From Isotricha intestinalis (lineage: Eukaryota > Ciliophora > Litostomatea > Vestibuliferida > Isotrichidae), in NCBI GenBank assembly GCA_023807065.1, contig JAJJLU010004365.1, forward strand, positions 1 to 14,113: a DNA stretch of 14,113 nucleotides. The letters run 5' to 3'. Positions 1 through 9,498 of this stretch are shown one piece after another. Position 1 is the stretch's first letter. The number at the start of each line of letters is the position of its first letter. The translations under genes and the position numbers were made by a program. The notes under the pieces are model-generated. The model saw only the letters and a program-made list of their open reading frames with translations. It made no database searches and was not told the DNA's origin.

Positions 1-1
1 T

Positions 2-778
2 GTTCAAAAAGTAGATTTTACAAAATTAAAAAATTTATTTGCTTTTGATAATTCAGGAAGTATTTCAGGTAAAAATTTATATTTCAATGAAATAGATAGA
101 ATAGTTAAAAAGTATTATAAAAATGGAGATAAATTTTATTTATGGGGAGCGGGATATACTCAAAAATCTAAGAATGAAATAGATGATTGGATAAAAAAGA
201 AGAATGGCCCTGAAAATGATACATGTTCAATTAATATAGCAAAACTTACAGCTTCTTGTCCAAATGAAAGAGAACATTTAATTATTGTAACAGATGGAGA
301 AGTAGATGAAAGTGATATAAAAGAAAGTGATAAATTTATGAATAATCATAATATTCAATTCAAATTTGTTTCTGTTTATGTAATAGGAACTGGAGGTAAT
401 TTATCTGTTGGAGCTCCTTTTTGTAGAGGATGTCCTAATAGGACTATACATATTATTAATGAAAAAGAACGAGTTAATGGTCCTTCTTTATCTTTAAAAG
501 AAATAGCATCTTATAAAAAGCTTCCAAATATTAGTTCTTTTTCAGAATTCATTTCTTTATATGATGATTTATATTCAATTATTAAAGCAAAACAACTTGG
601 AAAAAAATGTGATAATGATATGAAAAATAAATTAGAAGGAGTTAAATTAAGAATATTTAATAGTTTAAATAAAGCACAAAAGAAAATTTTTGAAGAAAAA
701 TGGAATAAATTATATGATATGGCAATAAACGGTGTCCATGATTATACAATAGGAACAGCTGGTATAAAAAAGAAATAA
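2..778 (+). CDS. von Willebrand factor A (vWA) domain protein, C-terminal part
   Basis: The frame is open from base 2 to a TAA at 776-778 (258 codons) and has no upstream stop, so the N-terminus lies outside the window; an internal ATG at 338 is not the likely start. The visible part opens with the metal-binding MIDAS motif of vWA domains, FAFDNSGSIS (DxSxS, residues 13-22), then a second strand ending in IVTDGEVDE (Asp at about residue 98), as expected for a vWA fold. A Cys-containing stretch (APFCRGCPNR) and a Lys/Asn-rich helical tail follow. No signal peptide or membrane segment is visible. vWA domains bind protein ligands through a divalent metal; the partner is not deducible. All five Gln codons I noted are CAA and there are no in-frame stops, unlike most genes in this window. 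If TAA were read as Gln, the frame would run only eight codons further to a TGA. Confidence 0.8.
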   Translation, partial: VQKVDFTKLKNLFAFDNSGSISGKNLYFNEIDRIVKKYYKNGDKFYLWGAGYTQKSKNEIDDWIKKKNGPENDTCSINIAKLTASCPNEREHLIIVTDGEVDESDIKESDKFMNNHNIQFKFVSVYVIGTGGNLSVGAPFCRGCPNRTIHIINEKERVNGPSLSLKEIASYKKLPNISSFSEFISLYDDLYSIIKAKQLGKKCDNDMKNKLEGVKLRIFNSLNKAQKKIFEEKWNKLYDMAINGVHDYTIGTAGIKKK

Positions 779-1101
779 AAATATTAAATAATTGGTTGAA
801 ATAAAAGTTTATTATTAAATGATTTATTTAAGAAAATTAAATATTATTTTATAATTTTTTTAATTTCAAAAATCTATATTTTCTATTTTATACCTTATCT
901 TAACAATTGCTTGAATATCTTTTAACTTAAATAATATATATATTCAATTCTTTATTACATTAAATTTTATAGAAACTATAATATAAATTTAAAAATAAAT
1001 AGCCTTTATAAATACAATTTTCTGTTCTATATTTTCTAAACATTTCAAACATATGTTATTCTTTAAGTTCATGTCCTTATTAATAATCTTTTTCACCTTT
1101 T
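779..1101. other. A+T-rich spacer, no gene seen
   Basis: This stretch lies between the 3' ends of the vWA gene and the minus-strand dynein fragment, so it is a convergent interval. All frames are full of stops. No hairpin followed by a T-run and no RNA gene was recognised. Confidence 0.6.
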
Positions 1102-4100
1102 CTAAAATTCATTCCTTTTGTCAAATTTCTCCAAATTCGCCAAATCTTTAATGTTATTCTCTAAACCTTTTTTAGAATTTATTAATACATTCTTTCCCTC
1201 TATCTTTTCTTTTAATTTACTAAAGTTATTCTTCAATATTTCCATTTCTTCATTTAATTTCAAATTCATTGAATTATTTAAAAGATACATTTCCTCTTCT
1301 ATCGTTTTATACATATCTTTGACTCCTTTTAATTCCTTTTTCATTTTATCTTGTATTTCTTCCATCTCTTCGTTATTCACCTTATCATTTTTATTCTTCT
1401 TCAACTTTTCTGGCATTAGAAATTTCACGAAATTTACCTACAATTTCTTATAATCCACAATATCATTTTATAAATTATTAAATTGCTCAAAAAGATTTTT
1501 AAAATGACTTTTCTTGGAAATTTTCTTAAATTGTTTTCTCTTTCTTCAGAAAAAATTCATTCTTTCAATAAATTTCTATTGAAATTTGATAGCTTCCTTT
1601 TCATTTTGCTTCTGTAATTTTTGAATAAAATGATTTTAAATTTTCATTTGTAGTTTCTGATTCATTCATTATTTTAGTATCTATGAATCATATTTATTAT
1701 TAACTTTTGATTGAACTTCACTATAATCAATAGAATAGTACCAAATATTTTTCTAATTCTGAATTATCAAAAGTTTTTCTTTCTTCTTTCAACTCAGTCA
1801 TTAATTTTGCCATTTTCCCTTATCATCACCTAGTTTATCGTAAATAATTTAGGTTGAAATTCCATAAAATCTGATAAGATAACCAATTTTTAAAATATTC
1901 TTCACATTTTGAGAATTTATTGTGAATATCATTATATCTATTTCTAATAAATTAACATCAATTAATTTGATAATATCTCTATAAGTTGTTTCCTTATTTA
2001 ATTTAATTTCTTTTTGAGAAACAATTCTATAAAATAATCTCTTATTAGATAATATAATTGATATTGCTTGATTTAATTGATTATACTATTCTCTTGTTTC
2101 TTTTAATGAAGGTTCAATATTGATAATTTGTTCAGTAATTTTAAGCGATTCACATTCATTTAATAAAACAGTATTTTCTAAAGGTTTAGGAGATTTAAAT
2201 TCTTCAATCTAAGTTGAAATTACTTGTTCTAATTTTTTTATTAAAATCCCTCTTATTTTGTTTCTATCCATATTTTCATATTTGAAGATGTCACTATTTC
2301 ATCTATTTTATTTTGAATATAATGTATTTTTCTCTTATTAAATTTTTCTGAAATGGATATTTTTGAATTTGAATAAATAAAGATACTATTTGACTTATTT
2401 TTGATTTTAAATCACCAACTGTTTCTTCAAAAGAAGATACTTTCTTATATGAATCTTTGGCGAATTTATCTGATTCTGGAAAATTTGACCAAGTTGTTTA
2501 AACATTATTTGTAATTAACTCTTGAATATCAAGTTTTTGTTTTGCTATTAATTTAATTATTTTCAGTTTACTCTTTATTTTTTCACAATAATCAACAAAT
2601 GTTCTGAATGCATCTCCTAATGAAATTGCAAAAGGATAAATTGTTTTATTTTCCATTGAACGAGAAATTACTTTTGTTGATATATTTTTAAATTTTTGAA
2701 TCAAACAATTGTAATTTGATGAATCAAGTTGAATAATAGAATTATTAAATTCATCTAAATCTTTAGATTTTGAATTTGAATTAAATATAATAAAATCTAT
2801 AATTTCTTTTAACTTTTTTCCGTTGTTTGAGCTTTCCCAATTTTCATCTTAAATAACTTTAATTCTTTTTTTATAAACATTTTCTTTTCAAATAAATTGA
2901 TCATACCAAATAGTTTTCCCAGAAACATTAGGAATTCCTTTCATTTTATTCATTTGAGAAGCTGAATCTTTTTCATATTCACCTAATAATGTCTCTCTTA
3001 ATTCTATTTCAATTGATTCTAAAATTTAAGTTCGATATTCTTGAATAACATTTTCGATCTTTGTCTTTTCATTACTTTAGAAAATTTATCAAATATTTTA
3101 AATTTATCATTTACACTTTGAGCACTTGCTAATTGATCACTTAAAGAATTAGAAATTTGACCTTCTATTTTTTCAGTAACTTAAGAATATTCTAATTTTG
3201 CATTTACACAATGAATTTCTCACTTTTTAGATAAATCTAATATATTAATTTCACATATTTTAACAAATACTAATTGAATTTCTTTTACTAAACATCCATT
3301 ATTTTCTATCTCATTTCCTCCACTTAAACTTATTTTTATATCAAATAAATTTTGATGATCTAAATTTTTTTAATTCTAGGAAACTTTTTTCATTAAAGGA
3401 ATTTTTCCTTTTTTAATTTTTCATATTCAGCATCCCATTGATTAGAAAAAATTCTTTATATAAATCAATAAAATCTTGGAATTTCATAACCATTAATTAT
3501 TTCCTAAAATACTAATTGAATGAGAATTTAAATCTTTACATCAAAACCTAAAGTAATTTTAGATTCAACTTGAATTTTAACATTTTTGAAAGTTATTTCA
3601 TAATCTCTCCATAAATTTATTTCTTCCATTGTATCACCTTGAGAAACTTCTCTTTCAAATATAATTAAATTACTTATATCAGCTTTCCATTTATTAATAA
3701 TTCCACATAATTTTGTTATATTATCATCAGTATAATTTTTCTTTAATTCCTCTATTGAAGATTCTTTTCCAGTTTTATTTTTTATTTCTTCTATTTTTAT
3801 TTTTATTTTTAAATTTGCTTCTGTTTCTAATTTTACTATTGGAATATTTGAATTTTTCAGAGTTTGAGATATTAATATTACTAATTCATTTATATTTTTT
3901 TTACTGTTGAAATTGGATTTGAACTTAAATTTTAATTTTTATTTTTCTGAAAATGAATTAAATAAAGGATAAAATATATTTTGAATGTAATTTTGCATAT
4001 TTTAAAATATATCATTTCCTTCACTTGAAAAATCGAATACTTGAAAATCTTTTTTTATTGATGAAATAGTTTTACAATATTAGGCACTTTCTTTATAAAG

Positions 4101-4847
4101 TTGATGTTTTCATTTTTATTGTGCCAGAAATTAATTTTTTATTCCTTTTTCTAATTTTTCATCAGAGGATTCTTTATTTTTATATAAACATAAATATTCA
4201 TTATTGATATTAAATAATCTTTCATTAATAGGATCAATAATTTTAACACTTTCAAATTTTGTCGAATAAAAAGTATCTAATTCTCTTGATTTTGTGTTTG
4301 TATCATTTTGTTTTTAAAATTATTTCTATTTGATTTCTTTTGCTTTTTCTTTATTTTCATTTATATTATCTATTATAATAACATTAACTGCAATTTTTGG
4401 AATTGAAAAATGTATTGTTTCACATTAATTTCATTCTACTCTATTTGATAATTGATTTAAAACGTTATTTATTTTTTTTTATTCTCTCTGTTGAACTTAA
4501 TAATTTCCTAATAATTATATTTTTTATAATTTCTAAATCATCACGAAAATTTTGTGTGTCTTCTTTAATTTTACATATTTTCTCATCGATAAAATTAATT
4601 GTAACATCATCAACTTTTGGTTTTGAAAAAGTTTTAACCACATCATCATAATTAATTATTAATTCATTATCTTCTTCAAATATATTTTCTATATTATTAT
4701 TTTTTTCTCATTTAAATTTGGGTTTGAATTTAAATTTGTACTTTTTATTTGAGGAACTGTTAAAAATTATGATGAATTTGAGACTGATAAATTTTTTATG
4801 TTGTGATATAATTGTTATATTTTATTTTATTTGTTTAACAGTTAATT

Positions 4848-4916
4848 TATTATTATTATTATTATAGTATATTATTAATATTATTATTATTATATTATTA
4901 TTATTATATTATTAAT

Positions 4917-4960
<44 letters not shown>
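4848..4960. repeat. (TTA/ATT)n microsatellite inside the dynein fragment
   Basis: About 110 bases of nearly pure TTA/ATT trinucleotides, broken by a few variants such as TAGTA and TTAATA. It lies within the minus-strand dynein reading. Read in the GAT-AAT-AAT phase it would encode an Asn run; other phases give Ile or stops. It joins a Lys/Glu/Asn-rich segment to the more conserved stem. Confidence 0.9.
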
Positions 4961-5100
4961 CTTTTTCTTTGTTTTCTTTATTTTTATTTTTATTGATTTC
5001 TTCTTTTTGTTCTTTTTTTTATTTTCTTCTTTTTCATTTTTTTTTTTATTTTCATCTTTTTCATTTTCTTATTTTTCTTCTTCTTTATCATATTTTTTAA
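4961..5100 (-). repeat. Low-complexity Lys/Glu/Asn-coding tract
   Basis: The plus strand is almost pure pyrimidine (TTT, TTC, CTT triplets). On the minus strand it reads as runs of Lys, Glu and Asn (for example YDKEEEK, then a stop, then ENEKDENKKKNEKEENKK). It is probably a disordered linker near the N-terminus of the dynein reading; slippage in such a tract could also cause the nearby frame change. Confidence 0.7.
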
Positions 5101-5510
5101 TTTTACTATCATAAATTTTGTTTGCTTCTTAATATAAAGAATCAATATTATTTATGAAAAATTTTTTATTCAAAGATTCTAAAGCATCAGCATTTAATTT
5201 TCCTTCTTCACAACATTATTGAATTTAATTCCTTAAAACAGAAAAATTTACTGCTCCATCTAATTATTGTTTTACATTTATGTAATCGTGATCTATTTCT
5301 TTATAATTTTTTTTCATAATATTGCTTTTATTTCTTGATATATGTTTTGAACATAATAAATTATTGATGAATTTACTCTTTCTTCATCAAAATCATCCAT
5401 TGAGCCATCATAATTTATTTCACATTCGTCTTTTGACATTTTTTTATTTTTTTTATTTTTTTTTAATTTTTTCTAATTTTTCAAAATATTTATAATTTTT
5501 ATTCTTTTTT

Positions 5511-6052
5511 TTATTTAAATATTTTTTGACAAATAAGACACATCTTTCTTCTCTTTAAAAAAACAAAAATTTTTTTATTTTTATTAATAATATTAAACTC
5601 TTTTTTTTTCTCATCTCCTAAATATTTAATATGTATCTCTCTTTTCTTCATTATTTTCTTCTTTATTCTCTTCTGATTTTTTCTATTAAAAGTTCTAATT
5701 CTTCTTCTAGAATCATTAATTTCTTCATTTTTTTTTCTTTAATATCCTCTTTTGTAATCATCTCTTTGATTTCTCTTTTTCATCTTATTGAACTTTCACT
5801 TCCACTTTCTTCTTATTTTATATCTCCTTTACCAACTTTACTTTCTCCTTTAACAAATTCACCTACTTCAACTTTTTTTTCAGTTCTATTTCATCAAATA
5901 ATTTACTTTCATTTTCGAAAGTTTAAAAACATATTTTTTATTAACTAATTTAACATAACCATTTTTAGTTGGTATATTAGTCCATATCTTTCAAATTCTT
6001 TTACAACAAAAACATTAGTTGATTCTTCATCTCCGGAAACTTCATTTTCCAT
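5511..6052 (-). pseudogene. Unidentified charged protein, broken by frameshifts
   Basis: A likely ATG at 6052 gives MENEVSGDEESTNVFVVKEF. The reading shifts frame into NIPTKNGYVKLVNKKYVFK, and again into ESKLFDEIELKKKVEVGEFV, continuing with a Gly/Ser/Lys segment and a helical Lys/Glu stretch (EIKEMITKEDIKEKKMKKLM). After another shift, a final frame ends in KRRKMCLICQKIFK and a TAA at 5511-5513; it carries one CxxC pair. In-frame TAA and TGA codons occur between the blocks. I do not recognise the family. The chain looks soluble, with a coiled-coil-like C-terminal half. It sits just upstream of, and in the same direction as, the dynein fragment, and its presumed start lies about 20 bases from the divergent TPR fragment. 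The exon or frame structure is uncertain. Confidence 0.45.
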
Positions 6053-6073
6053 TTGAAGATTTGAAACATGTAA

Positions 6074-6439
6074 ATTTTTAAAAATGAAGCTTTAAACTCA
6101 TATAAAAATGCAATATTAATAGATGATAAATTTGCAAATGCATATGCAGGACAAGGTGATTGTGAAGCTTAATTAGGTAATTTAGATAAAGCAGTAGATT
6201 TCTTTTCAAAAGCAATTGAATTAAATGATAAATTAACTTTTCCATATTTAAATAAAGGAATAACATTATATAATCAAGAAAAATATGAAGATGCAATAAA
6301 ATCATTTGATGAAACATTAAATTTAGATCCATATAATTATGTTGCTTATTATTATAAAGGAAATTCATTAAAAGAATTAAATCAAATAGATCAAGCAATA
6401 GAAGCATATGAAAAATGTATACAATTTAATTTTAAGTAA
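6074..6439 (+). pseudogene. TPR-repeat protein fragment
   Basis: After a stop at 6071 the frame reads three tetratricopeptide repeats and a half repeat before them (NEALNSYKNAILIDDKFA). The clear units begin at NAYAGQGDCEA, FPYLNKGITLYNQEKYEDAI and YVAYYYKGNSLKELNQIDQA, with the expected small residues at positions 8 and 20 and hydrophobic residues at 24 and 27. The second unit ends in LNLDPYN, the usual TPR junction. One in-frame TAA at 6170-6172 splits it, at a variable position just before LGNLDKAV where Gln or Glu would be ordinary. There is no start codon, so the N-terminus is missing. The frame ends at TAA 6437-6439, directly before a G+C-rich patch. TPR repeats are protein-binding scaffolds; the partner is unknown. 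The opposite strand is also open here (6078-6407), but only as a mirror of the biased codons. Confidence 0.75.
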
Positions 6440-6469
6440 ATTTTAAAATTAATTATGATTATTATAATT

Positions 6470-6502
6470 GGGTATTGGGCCCAACCCCCAACACCTATCC
6501 CC
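6470..6502. other. G+C-rich patch with the palindrome TTGGGCCCAA
   Basis: In a region otherwise nearly free of G and C, 33 bases contain GGGTATTGGGCCC followed by a C-rich stretch ending in ATCCCC. TTGGGCCCAA at 6475-6484 is a perfect 10-base palindrome. It begins about 30 bases after the TPR stop. Function is unknown. Confidence 0.6.
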
Positions 6503-6634
6503 ATTATATATTTGACTTTGATTTATTTAATTTTATTTTATATTATCCATTAAATATTTAATATTATCTCATATAAAAACAATTTATTTTAACAAATTAA
6601 AAAAATTTAATTTTTCCCAATTAAATAAATATAA

Positions 6635-7066
6635 AAAAATAACAAAAAAAACTACTTCTTCTCATATAAATATAACTCCTCAACTTACCTAGCTTTAGGA
6701 ATAATATATATTATAATTTTACAAGTTGTTGAATTAAATGATGTTTATTATAATTTAAAATATCCTATTATGTATAATGGAAATTGGACTTATCCTAAAA
6801 CTATTAAAAAACCTAAAGAAGTTTTTATTGATTTTTTTTATAATTTAGTTTTATCAAAAGGATATTCTGTTAAAATTAATGATATTGAAACTATTACTTT
6901 TGGTCATTGTCAAGTAGGGGATGTTGCTTATCATACTTATTATGGTACTGAAAAAGTTATTCAAGCTTTGAAAAAATATAATCAATTTAATGATGGTAAG
7001 ATTTTAATTGAGAAGAAATTAAATATTAGAAGAGATGAAAATGGAAGAACTATGAGTTATTTTTAA
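6635..7066 (+). pseudogene. Hint (hedgehog/intein) domain, C-terminal half
   Basis: The frame is open from 6635 (after TAA at 6632) to TAA at 7064-7066; the first ATG, at 6770, lies inside the domain. The sequence follows the C-terminal half of eukaryotic Hint domains: KYPIMYNGNWTYPKTI corresponds to the usual TPxHPIxxNGxW block, FFYNLVLSKGYSVKIN to the VYNFVLxxGH strand, and IETITFGHCQVGDVAYH to the CVTLGHG block, followed by YYGTEKVIQAL. The His of the TPxHP block is replaced here (LKYPI) and the strand reads GY instead of GH. The N-terminal half with the catalytic Cys is not visible upstream, so self-cleavage is not expected. Such modules often follow vWA-Vwaint domains in protists, but the vWA gene at 2-778 is separate and 6 kb away. 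Either a 5'-truncated copy or a 3' exon of a gene whose intron I could not place. Confidence 0.65.
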
Positions 7067-7443
7067 ATATATTCTTAAATTTGTTTAAATATTAAATAAA
7101 ATATAAGATATATTATATAATCAATTTGCTAAATCAATTTCTTTTGTTTATTGTATTATCTTTCATTTTTTATAATATTGAAAATATTATATTCATTTTT
7201 TATTTAAATCAATAAAAAATTAATCTAAATACATTATATATTAAAAGAAAAAATATATATAAAAAAATAAAACAATATAAACTTTTACTTATATAAATAA
7301 ATAAGTAAAGATTATCCCAAATTCACCTTTTCTGAAAACAAATAACTTTTTTTTATTTTTTTAAACAATTAAATAAAAAATTATAGACATATTAACAACA
7401 AAAAAATTTAAAAGAAAAAAATAAAAAAATAATTAAAAAAAAC
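7067..7443. other. A+T-rich convergent spacer with one inverted repeat
   Basis: This spacer separates the 3' ends of the Hint fragment and the minus-strand gene at 7444-8112. A 9-base perfect inverted repeat lies at 7284-7292 (TTTACTTAT) and 7301-7309 (ATAAGTAAA), with an 8-base loop. It could form a hairpin in the 3' region of either transcript, but may be chance in so A+T-rich a sequence. No coding frame is seen. Confidence 0.4.
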
Positions 7444-8112
7444 CTAAGTTTCAATTTTATCAAACTTCTTACTAGAATTTATACTTCCTAAATCCCAATC
7501 ACTATTATCTCCAATTTCTTTAGGTGGTTCCTTCCATTTTTCTTTAATTTTATATTTAGGATTTAAAATTTTATCAGTTTTCTCTTTTTGACAAATAGTT
7601 AAATTATACTTAGTTTGATATTCTCCTTTATCAAAATCTCTCTCACAATCATGACCAGTAAGTAAAGAATTATAAATTCCAGTTTCTCTCTTATTAAATA
7701 ATCCTTTAGTATCTTTTATATGTTCTCTACTTAAACTTTTTGAGTATTAAAAACTAATGGACTTGATTTTATATTAAAACTATCAGTCATTGCCATTCGA
7801 CTATCAGTTTCTAATTCTTCTAGATTTTTTATTTTCTAAAATATAAGGATTTGTTTCTTGCTTATGATATTCTTTCATGCAGTCATTAAAATTTTATTGA
7901 GTGAATACTATGTTTAAATCAAAATTTGAATTTTGAGTATTTGTAAAGTTATTTCCTTGAACATGGATGTCACGTTTTGTTTGTTTTTGGCCATTTGTAA
8001 TTGACTATTGATTCACATATGTAGTTTTTTTAGATTTCACAGATTTTTACTCCTGTACGATATGGGTAATGTATATTCTTTTCTTAGTTTTGTAGTTTTG
8101 GTAAAAAATCAT
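7444..8112 (-). pseudogene. Unidentified Gln/Asn/Lys-rich protein with stops and two compensating frameshifts
   Basis: An ATG at 8112 and a TAG at 7444-7446 enclose exactly 223 codons. The first block (MIFYQNYKTKKRIYITHIVQ...) contains three in-frame stops: TAA after VQE, TAG after TYVNQ and TAA after NIVFTQ. In all three Gln or Glu would fit. Reading then needs a one-base shift in the A6 run at 7825-7830 to give LEELETDSRMAMTDSF, and an opposite shift in the A5 run at 7737-7741 to give KSLSREHIKDTKGLFN. It then stays open for about 100 codons to the end (GHDCERDFDKGEYQTKYNLT; KEKWKEPPKEIGDNSDWDLG). The two shifts cancel. I do not recognise the family; a soluble, partly disordered protein without membrane segments. 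Long clean reading through Trp/Pro/Cys-containing sequence makes a real gene origin likely. Confidence 0.55.
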
Positions 8113-8412
8113 TTTTTTTTATATTTTTTTAATTTTTTAAGTTTTATTTTTTGGCTTTTTTTTTTTTGAGTGCAAATTATAAATTTATGTTTAATGGAAG
8201 GGTATTTTTATAATCAGGAGAAAAAAATTTTTTATTAGAGATATTCGAAATAATAATAATATTTGTATTTGTTTTTATTCAAACAAGATTATAATTGTTA
8301 TAATGTATATATTAAGATGGAAAATTAATAAAGTTTTAAAAAAACTTTTAAATTCTTTTCAATTAATGAAAAGTTATTTAAAATAAAAAAAAAACAAAAA
8401 TAAAAATGAAAA
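8113..8412. other. A+T-rich spacer
   Basis: Upstream of the minus-strand gene starting at 8112. It holds a T-rich stretch next to that start (8108-8170) and then mixed A/T sequence. No conserved frame, RNA gene or promoter motif was recognised. Confidence 0.5.
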
Positions 8413-8583
8413 ATGAAATTTAGACAAATAAATATTATCAATGATATATTTTTAAAAATAAGAAGAAAAAGAAGAAATAAAAATCAAATAACAAGAGAAT
8501 ATAAATTAATTGTGTAATAAAGAATAAATAGAGATGGTTCATTAAAACAACAAATAAGAAATAAACATAAAAAAGAAAACTAA
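8413..8583 (+). pseudogene. Possible small basic protein with tandem TAA codons
   Basis: From ATG 8413 the frame reads MKFRQINIINDIFLKIRRKR and on to EYKLIV, meets two consecutive TAA codons at 8515-8520, then continues RINRDGSLKQQIRNKHKKEN to a third TAA at 8581-8583. The product would be 56 residues, very basic and Arg/Lys-rich, like a nucleic-acid-binding or ribosomal peptide, but I do not recognise it. The evidence is compositional only: Arg codons (all AGA) and mixed residues on both sides of the tandem TAA are unlike the surrounding spacer. It may be chance. Confidence 0.25.
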
Positions 8584-8766
8584 AAATTTTAAAGTAATTT
8601 GATTTTAACATTTATATATATTAAATATTAAAATATATATGCATTGATATATCAAATATATATTTTCTTTAACAAAACTTAATTTGAAATAATATGAAAT
8701 AAATAAATAAATTAAATTAAAGAAAAATATAATTAAAATAATATATTTTAATTTAAGCATACCATC

Positions 8767-9498
8767 ATGGGTAAATAATTAGAAAGTGTGGTAAAGGTCA
8801 TGGAAATGTATTGAGATCAAATACATCAAAAAGAATAGCACCATCTAAATTAAGAAAATTAGATGTAATAGAAAAAGAAGGATATATAAAATGAGTAGTA
8901 AAAGATATAATTCAAGATCTAGGTAGAGGAGCACCATTAGCAAAAGTAGTATTTTGAGAGCATTATAAATATAAATTAAGAATAGAATATTTTATTGTTG
9001 CTGAAGGAATACATTCAGGTCAACATATATTTTGTTGTGAAAAGGCACAAATTGCAGTAGGAAATGTATTATCAATACATTCAATACCATAAGGTTGATT
9101 AGTATGTATTGTAGAACAATATATGGAAGATAGAGGAATATTTGAAAGAACTTCAGGTACTTATGCTATTATAGTATCTCATTCAGATGAAGTTCATAAT
9201 ACTAAATTAAAATTACCTTCAGGTTCTAAAAAAACTGAAACTAGTTGATGGAGGAGGATGAATTGATAAACCTATACTTAAAGCAGGTAATTAATATCAT
9301 AAATATAAAGCTAAAAGACATGAATGGGTTAGAATTAAATGTATTTGTATGAATCTTTTTGAACATCTATTTGGTGGTGGTAATCAACAACATTTAGGTA
9401 AACAATCAAATGTAAGAAGAGATATTCCTGCTAGAAGAAAAGTTGGTTTAATTGCTGCAAGAGAACTGGTAGGAGGTGTTGAAAAGAGAAGAGATTAA
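8767..9498 (+). pseudogene. Ribosomal protein uL2 (eukaryotic L8 type), broken copy
   Basis: ATG at 8767 gives MGK, then a one-base frame change leads into RKCGKGHGNVLRSNTSKR, the start of eukaryotic uL2. Clear blocks follow: EKEGYIK, GRGAPLAKVVF, YFIVAEGIHSGQ, KLPSGSKK, GGG-x-[33 protein letters not shown] and [11 protein letters not shown], ending at TAA 9496-9498. uL2 is a core large-subunit protein near the peptidyl-transferase centre. This copy cannot make it under the standard code: TGA replaces Gly in IKGVVKD and Arg in VVFRD and GGGRIDKP, TAA replaces Glu in the MPEG block with TGA two codons on, and TAA follows AGN. Between SGSKK and GGG about seven residues are missing and the frame changes. 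One His of the normal GNHQH motif is Gln. It spans nearly the whole protein without introns, so a processed or decayed extra copy is likely. Confidence 0.85.

Larger units (their letters stand above)
1102..5439 (-). pseudogene. Cytoplasmic dynein-1 heavy chain, N-terminal stem only, broken
   Basis: Reading starts at an ATG at 5439 (MSKDECEINYDGSMDDFDEE) and can be followed, with frame changes, for about 1,400 residues. The best anchor is IYPFAISLGDAFRTFVDYCE near 2641-2580, which matches the stem of cytoplasmic dynein-1 heavy chain (human [20 protein letters not shown]). Others are SDQLASAQSVNDKFKIFDKF (about 3145-3085), NVSGKTIWYDQF with NWESSNNGKKLK (about 2935-2830), and DPINERLFNINNEY (about 4235). 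These belong to the DHC_N1 tail region, which dimerises the chain and binds the intermediate and light-intermediate chains. The AAA+ motor and microtubule-binding stalk are absent: similarity fades by about 1102, near residue 1,400-1,500 of a roughly 4,600-residue protein. At least two dozen in-frame stops, mostly TAA with some TAG and a few TGA, plus several frameshifts interrupt it. Either a truncated pseudogene or a damaged, recoded gene; identity is firm, status less so. Confidence 0.8.

Noticed and set aside
1118..1453. Open plus-strand frame rich in Phe, Ser and Leu
   Set aside because: It is the mirror of the Lys/Glu/Asn-coding minus-strand dynein reading; the same applies to plus-strand frames at 3713-3910, 4397-4651 and 5631-5948.
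4848..4960. CRISPR or satellite array
   Set aside because: The unit is three bases with no spacers; it is a plain microsatellite.
5439..6052. The charged protein 5511-6052 as the N-terminus of the dynein reading
   Set aside because: It ends in a stop at 5511 and the dynein reading has its own plausible ATG at 5439; no dynein similarity is seen upstream.
6078..6407. Open minus-strand frame rich in Leu, His and Met
   Set aside because: It mirrors the TPR repeats on the plus strand, which match the TPR consensus position by position.
2..7066. vWA and Hint domains as parts of one vWA-Hint gene
   Set aside because: The vWA frame ends at 778, about 6 kb away, with opposite-strand genes between; its MIDAS region also does not look like the vWA-Hint subfamily.
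8767..9498. TGA read as Trp across the window
   Set aside because: In uL2, TGA stands at conserved Arg and Gly positions, where Trp would not be accepted.
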